Shown piece after piece: positions 9,070-17,416 of a stretch of 64,000 bases of DNA (its first letter is position 1; each line of letters begins with the position of its first letter). The stretch is from assembly GCF_900111235.1 (NCBI RefSeq), contig NZ_FOJI01000007.1, positions 124,001 to 188,000 on the forward strand, given 5' to 3'. The translations under genes were made by a program, and so were the position numbers. Origin of the DNA: [Clostridium] fimetarium (GTDB lineage: Bacteria > Bacillota > Clostridia > Lachnospirales > Lachnospiraceae). Under the pieces are notes generated by a model, which was given only the letters and a program-made list of their open reading frames with translations, did not search any database and had not been told where the DNA came from.

Positions 9070-10737
9070 ATGAAAAAACGCAAAGGATTATTGAAAATGA
9101 TATTTGGCAGAACGACAATTGTAGTTCTGTTATTATTAATACAGATTGTTATATTATTTGTTACTTTTAATTGGTTAGCAGATTATACGGTATTTATATA
9201 TGGAGCGTTTACATTGCTTAGCGGAGCGGTTCTCATTTATATTATAAATGATGACCAAAATGCTAGCTTTAAAATGGCTTGGATTATTCCGGTTTTAGTT
9301 ATCCCAGTTTTCGGTACATTGTTATACTTGTTTATGAAATTTCAGTTTGGTACAAAATTCATAAAAAGAAGTATGGATGATACGGGTAAGATAATTAAGC
9401 CACTTCTTATACAAAATCCGGACGTCCTGAATTCGCTACAGGAAATCAATCCAAATGAAGCAGGGTTAGTTAGATATTTGAATAATTCTGCGGGTTATTC
9501 AATATATGCGAATTCTAGTGTCAAGTATTTTCCTTTAGGGGAAGATAAATTCAAAGAAATGCTAATTCAGTTAGAAGCTGCGAAAAAATTTATTTTCTTG
9601 GAATATTTTATAGTTGCAAAAGGATATATGTGGAATTCCATTTTGGAGATTTTAAAGCGGAAAGTAAACGAGGGCGTAGAAGTTAGGTTTATGTATGATG
9701 GAACTTGCAGTCTTTTCTTGTTACCTTATAATTATCCCAAGGAACTGATAAAATTTGGGATACAATGTAAGATGTTTTCTCCGATAAAACCAATATTATC
9801 TACCCATCAAACGAACAGAGATCATAGAAAAATACTTGTGATTGATGGACATGTCGCTTTTACAGGCGGAATTAATCTTGCAGATGAGTATATTAATTTA
9901 GAAGTGCGATTTGGACATTGGAAGGATACTGCAATAATGGTATCAGGTGATGCCGTAAAGAGCTTTACATTAATGTTTTTACAAATGTGGAATATAAAGG
10001 AACAAGTTCCAGAAATCTATGAAAATTATATCTGTGAGAACGTTCAAGTGATGAAAGATAATGAGGATTTAGTAGATAATGTTATCTTAACAGATAATGT
10101 TATCTTAGCAGATAATGTTATGCCAACAGATAATAATAATAATATGTCAGCAGATAATGTTAAGTCAGCAGATAATGGTATGTCAGCAGGTGGATATGTT
10201 ATGCCTTTTGGTGATAGCCCATTTGATGGAGAGAATATTGGAAAAAATGTTTATATTGATATCATTAATAGAGCGAAGAACTATGTTCATATTATGACCC
10301 CATATCTAATCCTGGATGACGAAATGATTGCCGCACTTATTTATGCAGCGCAAAGAGATGTTGAGACCATTATTATTACGCCACATATTCCTGATAAAGT
10401 ATATACTTATCTGTTGGCTAGAACTTATTATAGAGAATTGCTTGAAAAAGGCGTTAAGATATATGAATATACGCCAGGGTTCATTCACGCAAAAGTATTT
10501 ACAAGTGATGATGAAAAAGCGGTAGTGGGAACGATAAATTTAGATTTTCGAAGTTTGTATCTTCATTTTGAATGTGCAGCTTATATTTACAGAAATCCCG
10601 AAATATTTAAAATCGAAGAAGATTTTCAAAATACGCGTTTACAAAGTCATGAAATGACACTAGAGGATTGTAGAAAATTCCCAGTTGTTAAGAAATTCTT
10701 GGGGCAGGTACTAAGGTTGTTTGCACCACTTATGTAG
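9070..10737 (+). CDS. cls: Cardiolipin synthase with a repeat-encoded insertion
   Basis: A phospholipase-D superfamily enzyme that joins phosphatidylglycerol molecules into cardiolipin at the membrane. Two to three N-terminal membrane spans lie within the first ~90 residues. The first HKD motif is HRKILVID in DHRKILVIDGHVAFTGG, and the second is HAKVFTSDD followed by VVGTINLDFRS; both have the His, Lys and Asp. Between them is an insertion of about 45 residues made of six-residue repeats such as TDNVIL and ADNVKS, encoded by an 18-bp DNA repeat. The insertion lies outside the catalytic motifs, so activity is expected. It is the third gene of the trio starting at 6663. Confidence 0.92.
   Translation: MKKRKGLLKMIFGRTTIVVLLLLIQIVILFVTFNWLADYTVFIYGAFTLLSGAVLIYIINDDQNASFKMAWIIPVLVIPVFGTLLYLFMKFQFGTKFIKRSMDDTGKIIKPLLIQNPDVLNSLQEINPNEAGLVRYLNNSAGYSIYANSSVKYFPLGEDKFKEMLIQLEAAKKFIFLEYFIVAKGYMWNSILEILKRKVNEGVEVRFMYDGTCSLFLLPYNYPKELIKFGIQCKMFSPIKPILSTHQTNRDHRKILVIDGHVAFTGGINLADEYINLEVRFGHWKDTAIMVSGDAVKSFTLMFLQMWNIKEQVPEIYENYICENVQVMKDNEDLVDNVILTDNVILADNVMPTDNNNNMSADNVKSADNGMSAGGYVMPFGDSPFDGENIGKNVYIDIINRAKNYVHIMTPYLILDDEMIAALIYAAQRDVETIIITPHIPDKVYTYLLARTYYRELLEKGVKIYEYTPGFIHAKVFTSDDEKAVVGTINLDFRSLYLHFECAAYIYRNPEIFKIEEDFQNTRLQSHEMTLEDCRKFPVVKKFLGQVLRLFAPLM
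10071..10190 (+). repeat. 18-bp tandem repeat inside cls
   Basis: Degenerate 18-bp units built around GCAGATAATGTTATCTTA (about six to seven units) encode a polar D/N-rich loop. Because 18 is a multiple of three, unit gain or loss would keep the frame. Confidence 0.8.
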
Positions 10738-10753
10738 AGGGGAGGGGGTGTTG

Positions 10754-10935
10754 GCGAATATGAATTTCTAATTATCTATTTTGCCTTGCCTTTCCTTCAA
10801 GCAGCATGTTCTTTACAAGCCTCAGAGATGATAAAAAGACTCGCTTGCGCTCATTTTTTATCTGAGTCTTGACATAACATGGGCGCTGCTTTCAGCCGGT
10901 CTGTGGAAAATGGATAATTAGAAATTCATATTCGC
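10754..10935. repeat. Palindromic ~183-bp element, copy 1
   Basis: 29-bp terminal arms (10754-10782 and 10907-10935) are complementary with a single difference, which is a G-U wobble on one strand. The interior, read on the minus strand, matches the interior of the copy at 37760-37943: AGACCGGCTGAAAGCAG near one end, ACTCAGAT in the middle, CTGAGGCTTG, then CTGCTTGAAGGAAAGGCA. Inner hairpins are also possible. The arms differ in sequence from those of the other copy yet still pair internally. It could be a MITE-like mobile element or a structured RNA. Confidence 0.8.
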
Positions 10936-10969
10936 TAGTTACACGTTGATAGCGGGGCGTTAAAAACAA

Positions 10970-11045
10970 AAGACAAAGAAATAAAAAGAAAAAAGACAAA
11001 AAGGCAAAAGACAAAAAAGCGAAGAGTAAAGGGCAAAGTGTAAGA
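10970..11045 (+). other. A-rich, AAAGACAAA-type low-complexity tract
   Basis: Within the 432-bp gap between cls and the tRNA gene, this stretch is almost entirely purine with irregular AAAAGACAAA and GGCAAA units. No ORF or promoter is supported here. The rest of the gap is the palindromic element and a terminator. Confidence 0.5.
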
Positions 11046-11074
11046 TTACAAATTTACAGAATTGCATGAATTAA

Positions 11075-11129
11075 AAAAAGGATGTTGTAGCACTTGATTT
11101 TAAGTGGGCTACAACATCCTTTTTGTTTT
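11075..11129. terminator. Bidirectional terminator
   Basis: A 17-bp perfect stem (AAAAAGGATGTTGTAGC against GCTACAACATCCTTTTT), extended by an ACTT/AAGT pair, has T-rich flanks on both strands. It would stop minus-strand transcription of the tRNA-Leu gene at 11170-11252 and plus-strand transcription from the cls side. Confidence 0.85.
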
Positions 11130-11169
11130 AAGATTAGAAATTTGCTGATTATAATATATACTTTATGAG

Positions 11170-11252
11170 TGCGGAAAACGGGACTTGAACCCGCACGTGG
11201 AAACCCACACAAGAATCTGAATCTTGCTCGTCTGCCATTCCGACATTTCCGC
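11170..11252 (-). tRNA. tRNA-Leu, anticodon CAG
   Basis: On the minus strand the acceptor GCGGAAA pairs with TTTCCGC, with discriminator A. The anticodon stem CAAGA/TCTTG encloses the loop TTCAGAT, giving anticodon CAG, which reads CUG. A long variable arm (class II) and the GGTTCAAGTCC T-arm are present. CCA is not encoded. Confidence 0.95.
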
Positions 11253-11265
11253 AGTAACAATAGTT

Positions 11266-11294
11266 ATTCTACCTTGTTCAAGGGGGTATGTCAA
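11266..11294 (-). promoter_or_regulatory. Promoter of tRNA-Leu(CAG)
   Basis: On the minus strand: TTGACA (11294-11289), a 17-nt spacer and TAGAAT (11271-11266), 14 bp before the tRNA 5' end. This is a near-consensus vegetative promoter. Confidence 0.8.
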
Positions 11295-11385
11295 TTGAAA
11301 AATTTGATATAAAGGAGAAATAACCCAAAAGGAATATGAATGGAATACAAAAGAAATAGTTTGTGAGAAAAACACAACTTTAGGA

Positions 11386-11415
11386 TTGACATATTTGGTA
11401 TATTTGTGTTAGTAT
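11386..11415 (+). promoter_or_regulatory. Promoter of tRNA-Leu(AAG)
   Basis: TTGACA (11386-11391), an 18-nt spacer and TAGTAT (11410-11415), about 30 bp before the mature tRNA 5' end. It is divergent from the promoter of the other tRNA-Leu gene. Confidence 0.75.
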
Positions 11416-11445
11416 ATCAAAGTGCTGTTGATACAGTACAAGTGC

Positions 11446-11530
11446 GCAGTCGTGGCGGAATTGGCATACGCGCTAGACTAAGGATCTAGTGAGCATTGCG
11501 CTCGTGCGGGTTCAAGTCCCGCCGACTGCA
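11446..11530 (+). tRNA. tRNA-Leu, anticodon AAG
   Basis: Acceptor GCAGTCG pairs with CGACTGC, with discriminator A. The anticodon stem CTAGA/TCTAG encloses the loop CTAAGGA: U33, anticodon AAG, G37. A class II variable arm (GAGCATTGCGCTC) and T-arm GGTTCAAGTCC are present. An A at wobble position 34 is uncommon in bacterial tRNAs outside tRNA-Arg(ACG) and implies deamination to inosine. CTT is a frequently used Leu codon in the nearby genes. CCA is not encoded. Confidence 0.95.
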
Positions 11531-11539
11531 CTTTTGGGC

Positions 11540-11590
11540 AAAAAGAGGTTTAGAACCGTTGATTTTACAACAGTTCTAAACCTCTTTTTA
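11540..11590. terminator. Bidirectional terminator after tRNA-Leu(AAG)
   Basis: AAAAAGAGGTTTAGAAC pairs with GTTCTAAACCTCTTTTT around a 16-nt loop. It serves both the plus-strand tRNA and the convergent minus-strand chemoreceptor gene. Confidence 0.85.
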
Positions 11591-11600
11591 TTATTACCTA

Positions 11601-12965
11601 CTATTTTGCATTTTTTAATCCATCTAATAGTATTGCCATATTAGCATTTAATTGTTTTATATCATTTTCTATATTACTTCGGTCTTTGTTATTAACATCT
11701 CTTATTATTTTTTTAGAATAGAAATGTACATTCTTATGTGGCTCATACAATTTTATCATTGGGGAGTTGGAATTAGAACTTTTTAAATGTTCTAATAACT
11801 TTCCAAGCGTACATTCTGTATACTCATTAATACTTTTTTCTTCGATTTTTATAAATCCACATACTACATTATATACTTTCCATTTCCATAATAAATGTTC
11901 TGAAATCATACCTATAAACATATCATTACCATGAAAATCCTTAAACAAAGGTCTTCCGATATTTCGGCTATCTTCAGCTAATTCACTAAAATCATAGATT
12001 CCATGGCCCGTCTGCATACATGAATCATATAAGCTAGAGGTCTGATTATTGATTTCCGCTAATCTTGCGGAGATTTCTTGTGTTGTAGCAGTCTGTTCTT
12101 CAATATTGGCAGAAATACCGTCAAATGAATCACCGATGCTTTTTAATGCTACTTCCATCTTACTCATTGAGCTAGTTGCCTCGTCAATTGAGTTTTTTCC
12201 TTCAGAAAATATTTTCACAGCGCCTATAATGACATCTTCGGATATACCTATTTCATCTCTTAATTTTTTGACCATTTTTCTGATGTAATTTGCTGATTCC
12301 TTTGTGTTTTCTGCAAGCTTCTTGATTTCATCAGCAACAACTGCGAATCCTTTTCCTTTTTCACCAGCTCTTGCTGCTTCAATGCTGGCGTTAAGTGACA
12401 ATAAATTAGTCTGTTCAGCAACATCGTTAATTATATTTACGATATTTTCAATTTCTTTTGTTTCTTCAACAACGGTATGCATTTTATTCTGCACAACAGT
12501 AATCTGATCAAACGATTTATATATGTAGTCAAATGACTTGTTAATTGTCTGTAATGATTCAGTAGACATAGAAATTGTATTGTTAGTGGTTACCAATGAA
12601 TCCTGTACATAAATGGCAACTTCTTCAATTGCATGGCTCATTTGCTCACTGCTGGATGAAACATCTTGAACAGAGTTTCTTTGAGTGTCAATATTATCGA
12701 CCATTTCTTTTATGTAATCCATCTGGGTAACATATTCAATCATTTCTGAATTTTTTAAAAACAAAGCTTTTACCTGATTGGTTTTTACTTTGATCAATCG
12801 ATTAATAGCCTCTTCAAGTTCATTGCTTGCTTCTAGATAACCGTTGTCCCCCTTTTCTTGGTTATAAACATCACTAATGGTACATAACGTATTTAATCTC
12901 TCAATTAAGTTCTTCTGATAATTTTCGTTCTTGATTATTTCGAGCTTTTTCGTTTGGTTAAACAT
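11601..12965 (-). CDS. Soluble methyl-accepting chemotaxis protein with C-terminal CZB zinc domain
   Basis: A 454-residue cytoplasmic chemoreceptor with no membrane span. Residues ~80-300 form a coiled-coil signalling region with the conserved hairpin tip ([19 protein letters not shown] then [25 protein letters not shown]) that contacts CheA and CheW. The C-terminal ~110 residues match the chemoreceptor zinc-binding pattern: EHLLWKWK, then [11 protein letters not shown], then EPHKNVHF with two histidines. CZB domains sense zinc or oxidants in other bacteria. AAGGAG lies nine bases before the ATG. It stands alone, convergent with tRNA-Leu(AAG). Confidence 0.9.
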   Translation of the reverse strand: MFNQTKKLEIIKNENYQKNLIERLNTLCTISDVYNQEKGDNGYLEASNELEEAINRLIKVKTNQVKALFLKNSEMIEYVTQMDYIKEMVDNIDTQRNSVQDVSSSSEQMSHAIEEVAIYVQDSLVTTNNTISMSTESLQTINKSFDYIYKSFDQITVVQNKMHTVVEETKEIENIVNIINDVAEQTNLLSLNASIEAARAGEKGKGFAVVADEIKKLAENTKESANYIRKMVKKLRDEIGISEDVIIGAVKIFSEGKNSIDEATSSMSKMEVALKSIGDSFDGISANIEEQTATTQEISARLAEINNQTSSLYDSCMQTGHGIYDFSELAEDSRNIGRPLFKDFHGNDMFIGMISEHLLWKWKVYNVVCGFIKIEEKSINEYTECTLGKLLEHLKSSNSNSPMIKLYEPHKNVHFYSKKIIRDVNNKDRSNIENDIKQLNANMAILLDGLKNAK

Positions 12966-13189
12966 GAATTTCTCCTTTTTAAAATATAATTGTATAATAA
13001 ATATTATACTAATTTATTATACAGTTAGTCATGACAAATATTTTCCATATTTAACAAAAATTAACATTTTTTTAATATCAATGTACTTAAAAGTATTGAA
13101 TTATGATAAAATGAGATTAGTTTTTTGAATTGTTAGCGATTTAACAAAGTTAGGAGATTTATCAATACACGAAAAATGGGGGCTTTAAA

Positions 13190-15028
13190 ATGAAACGAAG
13201 AGTAATTGCATTATTATTTGCGGTAATCCTAGTGGTTACCGGTTGCAACAGTACGGCTGTATCAAAAGATGGCGAGAGTAAGTCATCTACAGGAAACACA
13301 GGTAGCAATGAAACGGTAGAGGCCATAATGGCTAGACTTACCATTGAACAAAAAGCTGCACAGATGGTGCAGGGAGCAGTTTATAATATAACTGAAAGTT
13401 CCATGAATACAAATGATTATGGCAGTATGCTTTCCACTTTTGGAAGCTCATTTCTAAATGCACCAAGTTGGAAGACTTTAATTCTGAAATATCAGAAAAG
13501 TGCAGTGACATCAACAGCCGGAATTCCTTATATTTATGGAAATGATGCGGTTCATGGAGTAAATACCGCTAAGGGTACCGTGATTTTTCCTCATAATATC
13601 GGAATAGGTGCGGCGAATGATGTAGAGCTTTCCTATCAGATGGGGATTGCAGTTGCAAATGAAGCAAAACTTACAGGAATGCTTTGGAGCTTTTCACCTT
13701 GCTTAGCAGCGGCTCAAGATCCGAGATGGGGACGTACTTATGAAAGCTATTCTTCCCAGAATGACATCGTTGCAAAATTGGGAAGTAGCTTTGCAAAAGG
13801 AATGATAGATGGAGGAGTGCTACCTTGTGCGAAGCATTTTCTAGGAGATGGTAATGTATTGTTTGGAACAGGTGAAACGCTGGATGGAGAAAAAAGGTTA
13901 ATTGACCGGGGGGATGCGCAACTTTTAGATGAAGAAATCAAGAGTTTGCTGACAGTATACAAATCAATGGTAGACACCGGCGTAAAGACCGTGATGATTA
14001 GCCACAGCAGTTTAAATGGTACGAAGATGCATGAAAATGCCAAATATATAAATGCATTAAAGAATGATTTGGGGTTTGACGGTTTTGTTGTCAGTGATTG
14101 GGATTCTATTCACAACATTCCTGGAGCCAATCTAAAGGCTCAGACAGTTACTGCAATTAATGCGGGAATTGATATGCTTATGGAGGATGTTGATTTTGAA
14201 CAATGCCGTAAGTATATTGTAGAGAGTGTTAAGGAAGGTACTATTTCTATAGATCGTGTAAATGATGCCGTTACACGTATCCTTAATGTTAAGAAGGAAA
14301 TGGGAATCCTAGATGATCCAATGATGGAGAATGTTAAAGCGGATGTTGAAACCACAGGATCACAGAAATATCGTGATTTAGCAAGAACGCTTGTAGAAGA
14401 AAGCCTTGTTTTGCTGAAAAATGATAATAAGGTATTACCTATTAAAAAAGGCACTAAAATATTTGTAACCGGTCCTGCAGCCAATGATGTTGGCGTTCAA
14501 TGTGGGGGCTGGACATTGACTTGGAGTGGCAGTTCCGATGCTGATAACAGTGGGAAAAAATGGGTTTCGGAAGGTAAAACAATTCTGGATGGTTTGAATG
14601 CACTTGCTACTACATATGAATTAACCATTATCACGGACGTGAACAAAGCAAAGGATGCTGACATGACACTTCTGTGCCTTGGAGAAAAGACTTATGCCGA
14701 ATGGAATGGAGATAGCGCTGATATCAGTATTACCGGAAAGCTTGGGCTGGCAGGTAATGCCGAAGCAATTAAGTTGGCGAAAGATTTACAACATCCTACA
14801 GTAGCCTGTATCGTAGCAGGTAGAAATGTAATAATGGAGGAATACATGAATCAGTGGGATGGTATCGTTATGTGCTACCTTCCCGGAAGTGAGGGAGATG
14901 GTGTGTCGAATGTACTGACTGGTAAAAGCAGCTTTAAGGGTACATTACCAATGCCATATTACTCAAAAGTAGAAGACATTAGAACCGATAAGGTACTGTT
15001 TCCAGTTGGATATGGCCTTAAGTATTAA
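13190..15028 (+). CDS. Glycoside hydrolase family 3 lipoprotein (beta-glucosidase/exoglucanase type)
   Basis: A secreted 612-residue GH3 enzyme. The N-terminus is a lipoprotein signal ending VVTGC, with Cys19 as the lipidation site, followed by a Ser/Gly-rich linker. The (beta/alpha)8 domain contains GNDAVHGVNTAKGT, KHFLGDG and the nucleophile motif GFVVSDWDSI, where the Asp after SDW-type context is catalytic. The C-terminal alpha/beta sandwich runs from about residue 400 (ESLVLLKNDNKVLPI) to FPVGYGLKY. The sequence resembles exo-1,3/1,4-beta-glucanases of ExoP type more than cellobiases, but the substrate is an inference. Monocistronic, ended by a long hairpin. Confidence 0.93.
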   Translation: MKRRVIALLFAVILVVTGCNSTAVSKDGESKSSTGNTGSNETVEAIMARLTIEQKAAQMVQGAVYNITESSMNTNDYGSMLSTFGSSFLNAPSWKTLILKYQKSAVTSTAGIPYIYGNDAVHGVNTAKGTVIFPHNIGIGAANDVELSYQMGIAVANEAKLTGMLWSFSPCLAAAQDPRWGRTYESYSSQNDIVAKLGSSFAKGMIDGGVLPCAKHFLGDGNVLFGTGETLDGEKRLIDRGDAQLLDEEIKSLLTVYKSMVDTGVKTVMISHSSLNGTKMHENAKYINALKNDLGFDGFVVSDWDSIHNIPGANLKAQTVTAINAGIDMLMEDVDFEQCRKYIVESVKEGTISIDRVNDAVTRILNVKKEMGILDDPMMENVKADVETTGSQKYRDLARTLVEESLVLLKNDNKVLPIKKGTKIFVTGPAANDVGVQCGGWTLTWSGSSDADNSGKKWVSEGKTILDGLNALATTYELTIITDVNKAKDADMTLLCLGEKTYAEWNGDSADISITGKLGLAGNAEAIKLAKDLQHPTVACIVAGRNVIMEEYMNQWDGIVMCYLPGSEGDGVSNVLTGKSSFKGTLPMPYYSKVEDIRTDKVLFPVGYGLKY

Positions 15029-15065
15029 TTAAAGATAGCATAATGCAGATTAGTTAGGTAACATA

Positions 15066-15111
15066 AAAATAGATAAAATAACTTAGGTAACTAAGTTGTT
15101 TTATCTATTTT
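15066..15111. terminator. Terminator after the GH3 gene
   Basis: A ~21-bp stem (AAAATAGATAAAATAACTTAG against CTAAGTTGTTTTATCTATTTT) with loop GTAA. It can act in both directions between the GH3 gene and the convergent P450 gene. Confidence 0.75.
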
Positions 15112-15167
15112 AAGGTACCTCTATTGTTGAACGCATTAATTAAACTCAATGTAAGACGAGTGTCAGA

Positions 15168-16424
15168 TTAATTAATCTGCATTACCCTTTTTATAATAAA
15201 TCTACTTTTAGGAAGGGTTGGAATACGACATAAAGGATAATTGAAGTTTTGCTTAGGAACTTTATAGGATAAATTTTTTGCAAGAAAGTCGAAGCTTTCC
15301 TTCATAATTTCAATGGTTAGTAATTCACCGGGACATCGATGACCATTCGCATAATCGCCACCGCCTTGTGGAATAAAAGAAAAACGGTTGTCGTTCCAAT
15401 TAATGAACCGCTCCGGAATGAATTCATTAGGATTTGACCATGATTTTTCACTATGATTTGTTCCATAAACATCTAATAAAACAAGAGTACCTTTATCGAG
15501 AAAATAATTTTTCCAAATAAAGCTTTTTCTTACTTTGGCCCCTACAAATGGTGTAAATGGGTAGAATCTCCGAACTTCCTGTACAAATAGTTGCCTATAA
15601 TCATTAGTGTTTGATCTTAAATTCAAACGACAGGCAGGGTTTTTGTGTATTGCTAAGGCGCCAAATGTAATATACGTAGCGATTGCTACGATAGGTCTTA
15701 TAATATTAAGTAATTCAACAGCAGCAATCTGCGTACTTAAGATCCTATTATTTCCATCACGATGCCATGCTATGGTATATGCGGCTGTGCATTTTTGTGG
15801 TGATATTTTTTGAGAACGTATTTTAGTGATAATGTCTGCAATCCATTTTTCTGAGTTTTTACGTGCACATTTACCTTCCCAATACCGTAAGCCTACTCCA
15901 CCAAATCCATCAATCATTTTACCTAAGTCACGAGCTCTCTGAGTTACTTCAGTGCTTTTTAAAGGTACGCCAGCCCATCTACAGGCTACCTGACACATGA
16001 TTATTTGTGCTTCATCAAACAAAACAATATCTTTATTATTCCATTTCTTCGTATTTATTTCCCATTGTTCGCGAGTGTACTGAATTAGTGTTTTTAAGTT
16101 TTCGTAATTTATAATTGACATAAATATTTCTTTACGCTCTTTATGAGCGCGTCCATCTAGCCCCTGTACTCCATTTTTTCCAAACAATGTCTTTTGAATT
16201 CTTTTGGGCGCGACATTTTTTCTTGTAAAGTGGGCATCATCATAAAATGCTTTGGCAGCTTCTTCTCCGCTCATACAAATCACTTTTTGCCCTAATAAGC
16301 GGGTTTTAAATATATCTGTTTGATACCTTTTACATCTGTTTTGTATAAATGGGTAACCTTCAAATAATAATAACAAACTATTATCTATAGTCTTATCACA
16401 TGGAATTTTTTTGATTTCATTCAT
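15168..16424 (-). CDS. Cytochrome P450, CYP152 fatty-acid peroxygenase type
   Basis: CYP152 enzymes hydroxylate fatty acids at the alpha or beta carbon using hydrogen peroxide, without a reductase. The heme segment reads IPQGGGDYANGHRCPGE with the Cys thiolate ligand. The I-helix has LNIIRPIVAIATY, where the Arg-Pro pair replaces the usual acid-alcohol pair and binds the fatty-acid carboxylate. EVRRFYPFTPFVGA and VLLDVYGTNH are also family-specific. A longer frame opens at 16439, but the ATG at 16424 is preceded by GGAGAG seven bases upstream and is preferred (418 residues). No redox partner gene is adjacent, which fits a peroxygenase. Confidence 0.9.
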   Translation of the reverse strand: MNEIKKIPCDKTIDNSLLLLFEGYPFIQNRCKRYQTDIFKTRLLGQKVICMSGEEAAKAFYDDAHFTRKNVAPKRIQKTLFGKNGVQGLDGRAHKERKEIFMSIINYENLKTLIQYTREQWEINTKKWNNKDIVLFDEAQIIMCQVACRWAGVPLKSTEVTQRARDLGKMIDGFGGVGLRYWEGKCARKNSEKWIADIITKIRSQKISPQKCTAAYTIAWHRDGNNRILSTQIAAVELLNIIRPIVAIATYITFGALAIHKNPACRLNLRSNTNDYRQLFVQEVRRFYPFTPFVGAKVRKSFIWKNYFLDKGTLVLLDVYGTNHSEKSWSNPNEFIPERFINWNDNRFSFIPQGGGDYANGHRCPGELLTIEIMKESFDFLAKNLSYKVPKQNFNYPLCRIPTLPKSRFIIKRVMQIN

Positions 16425-16532
16425 AATATTTCTCTCCATTTCTACGCATTTTCATGCATAACTACACATTTTCGTACTTTTCGCTATGATGTTACACTTG
16501 ATAGTGTTGTTATTATGTGTAGGTACATAAAT

Positions 16533-16548
16533 ATAATACTTGTATAAT
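16533..16548. promoter_or_regulatory. Near-palindromic AT-rich site upstream of the P450 gene
   Basis: ATAATAC-TT-GTATAAT is an inverted repeat with one mismatch in the gap between the divergent P450 gene and the small protein gene at 16679. It resembles an operator for a Fur/PerR-like regulator only loosely. Confidence 0.2.
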
Positions 16549-16678
16549 GTTAAAATATCTTTCCGAACATTTATGAGCGAAACCTTGCAAAGTTGAGAAT
16601 ATTGGTATAAAAAAATGTCTGTTGCAGATAATATAATTACATTAATTTTTAGTATATAAAAAAGAGAGGAACAGACCT

Positions 16679-16903
16679 ATGAAGAGTATAAGAATTAATA
16701 TCGAAGGGTTACAAGAAATAGAAACGCAAGATAAAGTAAGAGATCAATTAGAAAGTGTAATAGGAGTGCAGAATGTTGGAATGAGTGCAGGTCAGACCTA
16801 TGTAGATGTGGATTATGACGAGCAAACATCCGATATAGAACTTAATAATCATTTGCAAAATAATGGGTACAAGATAACGGATAGAATAATAGAAATAAGA
16901 TAA
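16679..16903 (+). CDS. Small HMA-fold-like protein lacking the metal-binding CxxC
   Basis: A 74-residue protein with the beta-alpha-beta-beta-alpha-beta pattern and spacing of heavy-metal-associated (CopZ-type) domains: IRINIEG, then GVQNVGMSAGQTYVDVDYDE, then LNNHLQNNGYKI. It contains no cysteine at all, so classical copper binding is not expected. The ATG follows AGAGAGGAACAGACCT. It is divergent from the P450 gene and ended by a hairpin. It may be an ACT/HMA-like fold with another role; the function is unknown. Confidence 0.75.
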   Translation: MKSIRINIEGLQEIETQDKVRDQLESVIGVQNVGMSAGQTYVDVDYDEQTSDIELNNHLQNNGYKITDRIIEIR

Positions 16904-16931
16904 AGGGTATTTCAGTTACTAAATTTAAACA

Positions 16932-16994
16932 AAAATAAAGCAATGCCACCATATACTATTTTATTTGTATTGGTAACATTGCTTTATTTTATTT
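16932..16994. terminator. Bidirectional terminator
   Basis: AAATAAAGCAATG plus CCA pairs with TGG and CATTGCTTTATTT around a ~25-nt loop, with T-rich flanks on both strands. The 3' arm overlaps the stop codon of the convergent minus-strand gene. Confidence 0.7.
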
Positions 16995-17177
16995 TACATT
17001 TGTATTGTTTTCATTAGGCTCATCTGAAGAAACCACATTTGTTGCATTTGAAGACTTTGATTTATTGGTTTTAGGAATATTTTCATCAATTGTTTTGAAG
17101 TGGTATTCCTTCGCTAAATTAATTGATTTATCAGTGTGAATGTCATCAATAGACATTCCAAATAGATTTTCATCCAT
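16989..17177 (-). CDS. Small acidic hypothetical protein
   Basis: 62 residues beginning MDENLFGMSIDDIHTDKS. It is polar, and the last third is Ser/Asn/Thr-rich and probably disordered. It is accepted as a gene because a consensus AAAAGGAGG lies eight bases before the ATG and the stop runs into a terminator. No family is recognised. It is divergent from the LRR gene at 17417. Confidence 0.65.
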   Translation of the reverse strand: MDENLFGMSIDDIHTDKSINLAKEYHFKTIDENIPKTNKSKSSNATNVVSSDEPNENNTNVK

Positions 17178-17416
17178 ATTATCAACCTCCTTTTCTTGAG
17201 TGATTTTAGTATTTATTAAAAAAGTAAATGTTATACATTCTGTTAAAAAAACGTGAAGGAAATTTGTTCCATTTCAAGGAGTGGTACTATTTCTATTTTA
17301 CAAAATACATAGAATACCTTATAGTGTTGTTGTGGGATGACGTAGAAAACCATGATTACTTTAAATTAAACGAATAAGTTACATTATAAGAATATTGGGG
17401 CTAGGTAAAAGACATT

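Noticed and set aside
10754-10935. Palindromic element as a simple terminator
   Set aside because: At 182 bp with a conserved ~120-nt core shared with a second locus, it is far larger than a terminator.
17178-17416. Sporulation promoter for the small acidic gene
   Set aside because: GTATA and ATACTA-like boxes occur on the minus strand, but spacing and sequence do not fit a sigma-G or sigma-F pattern.
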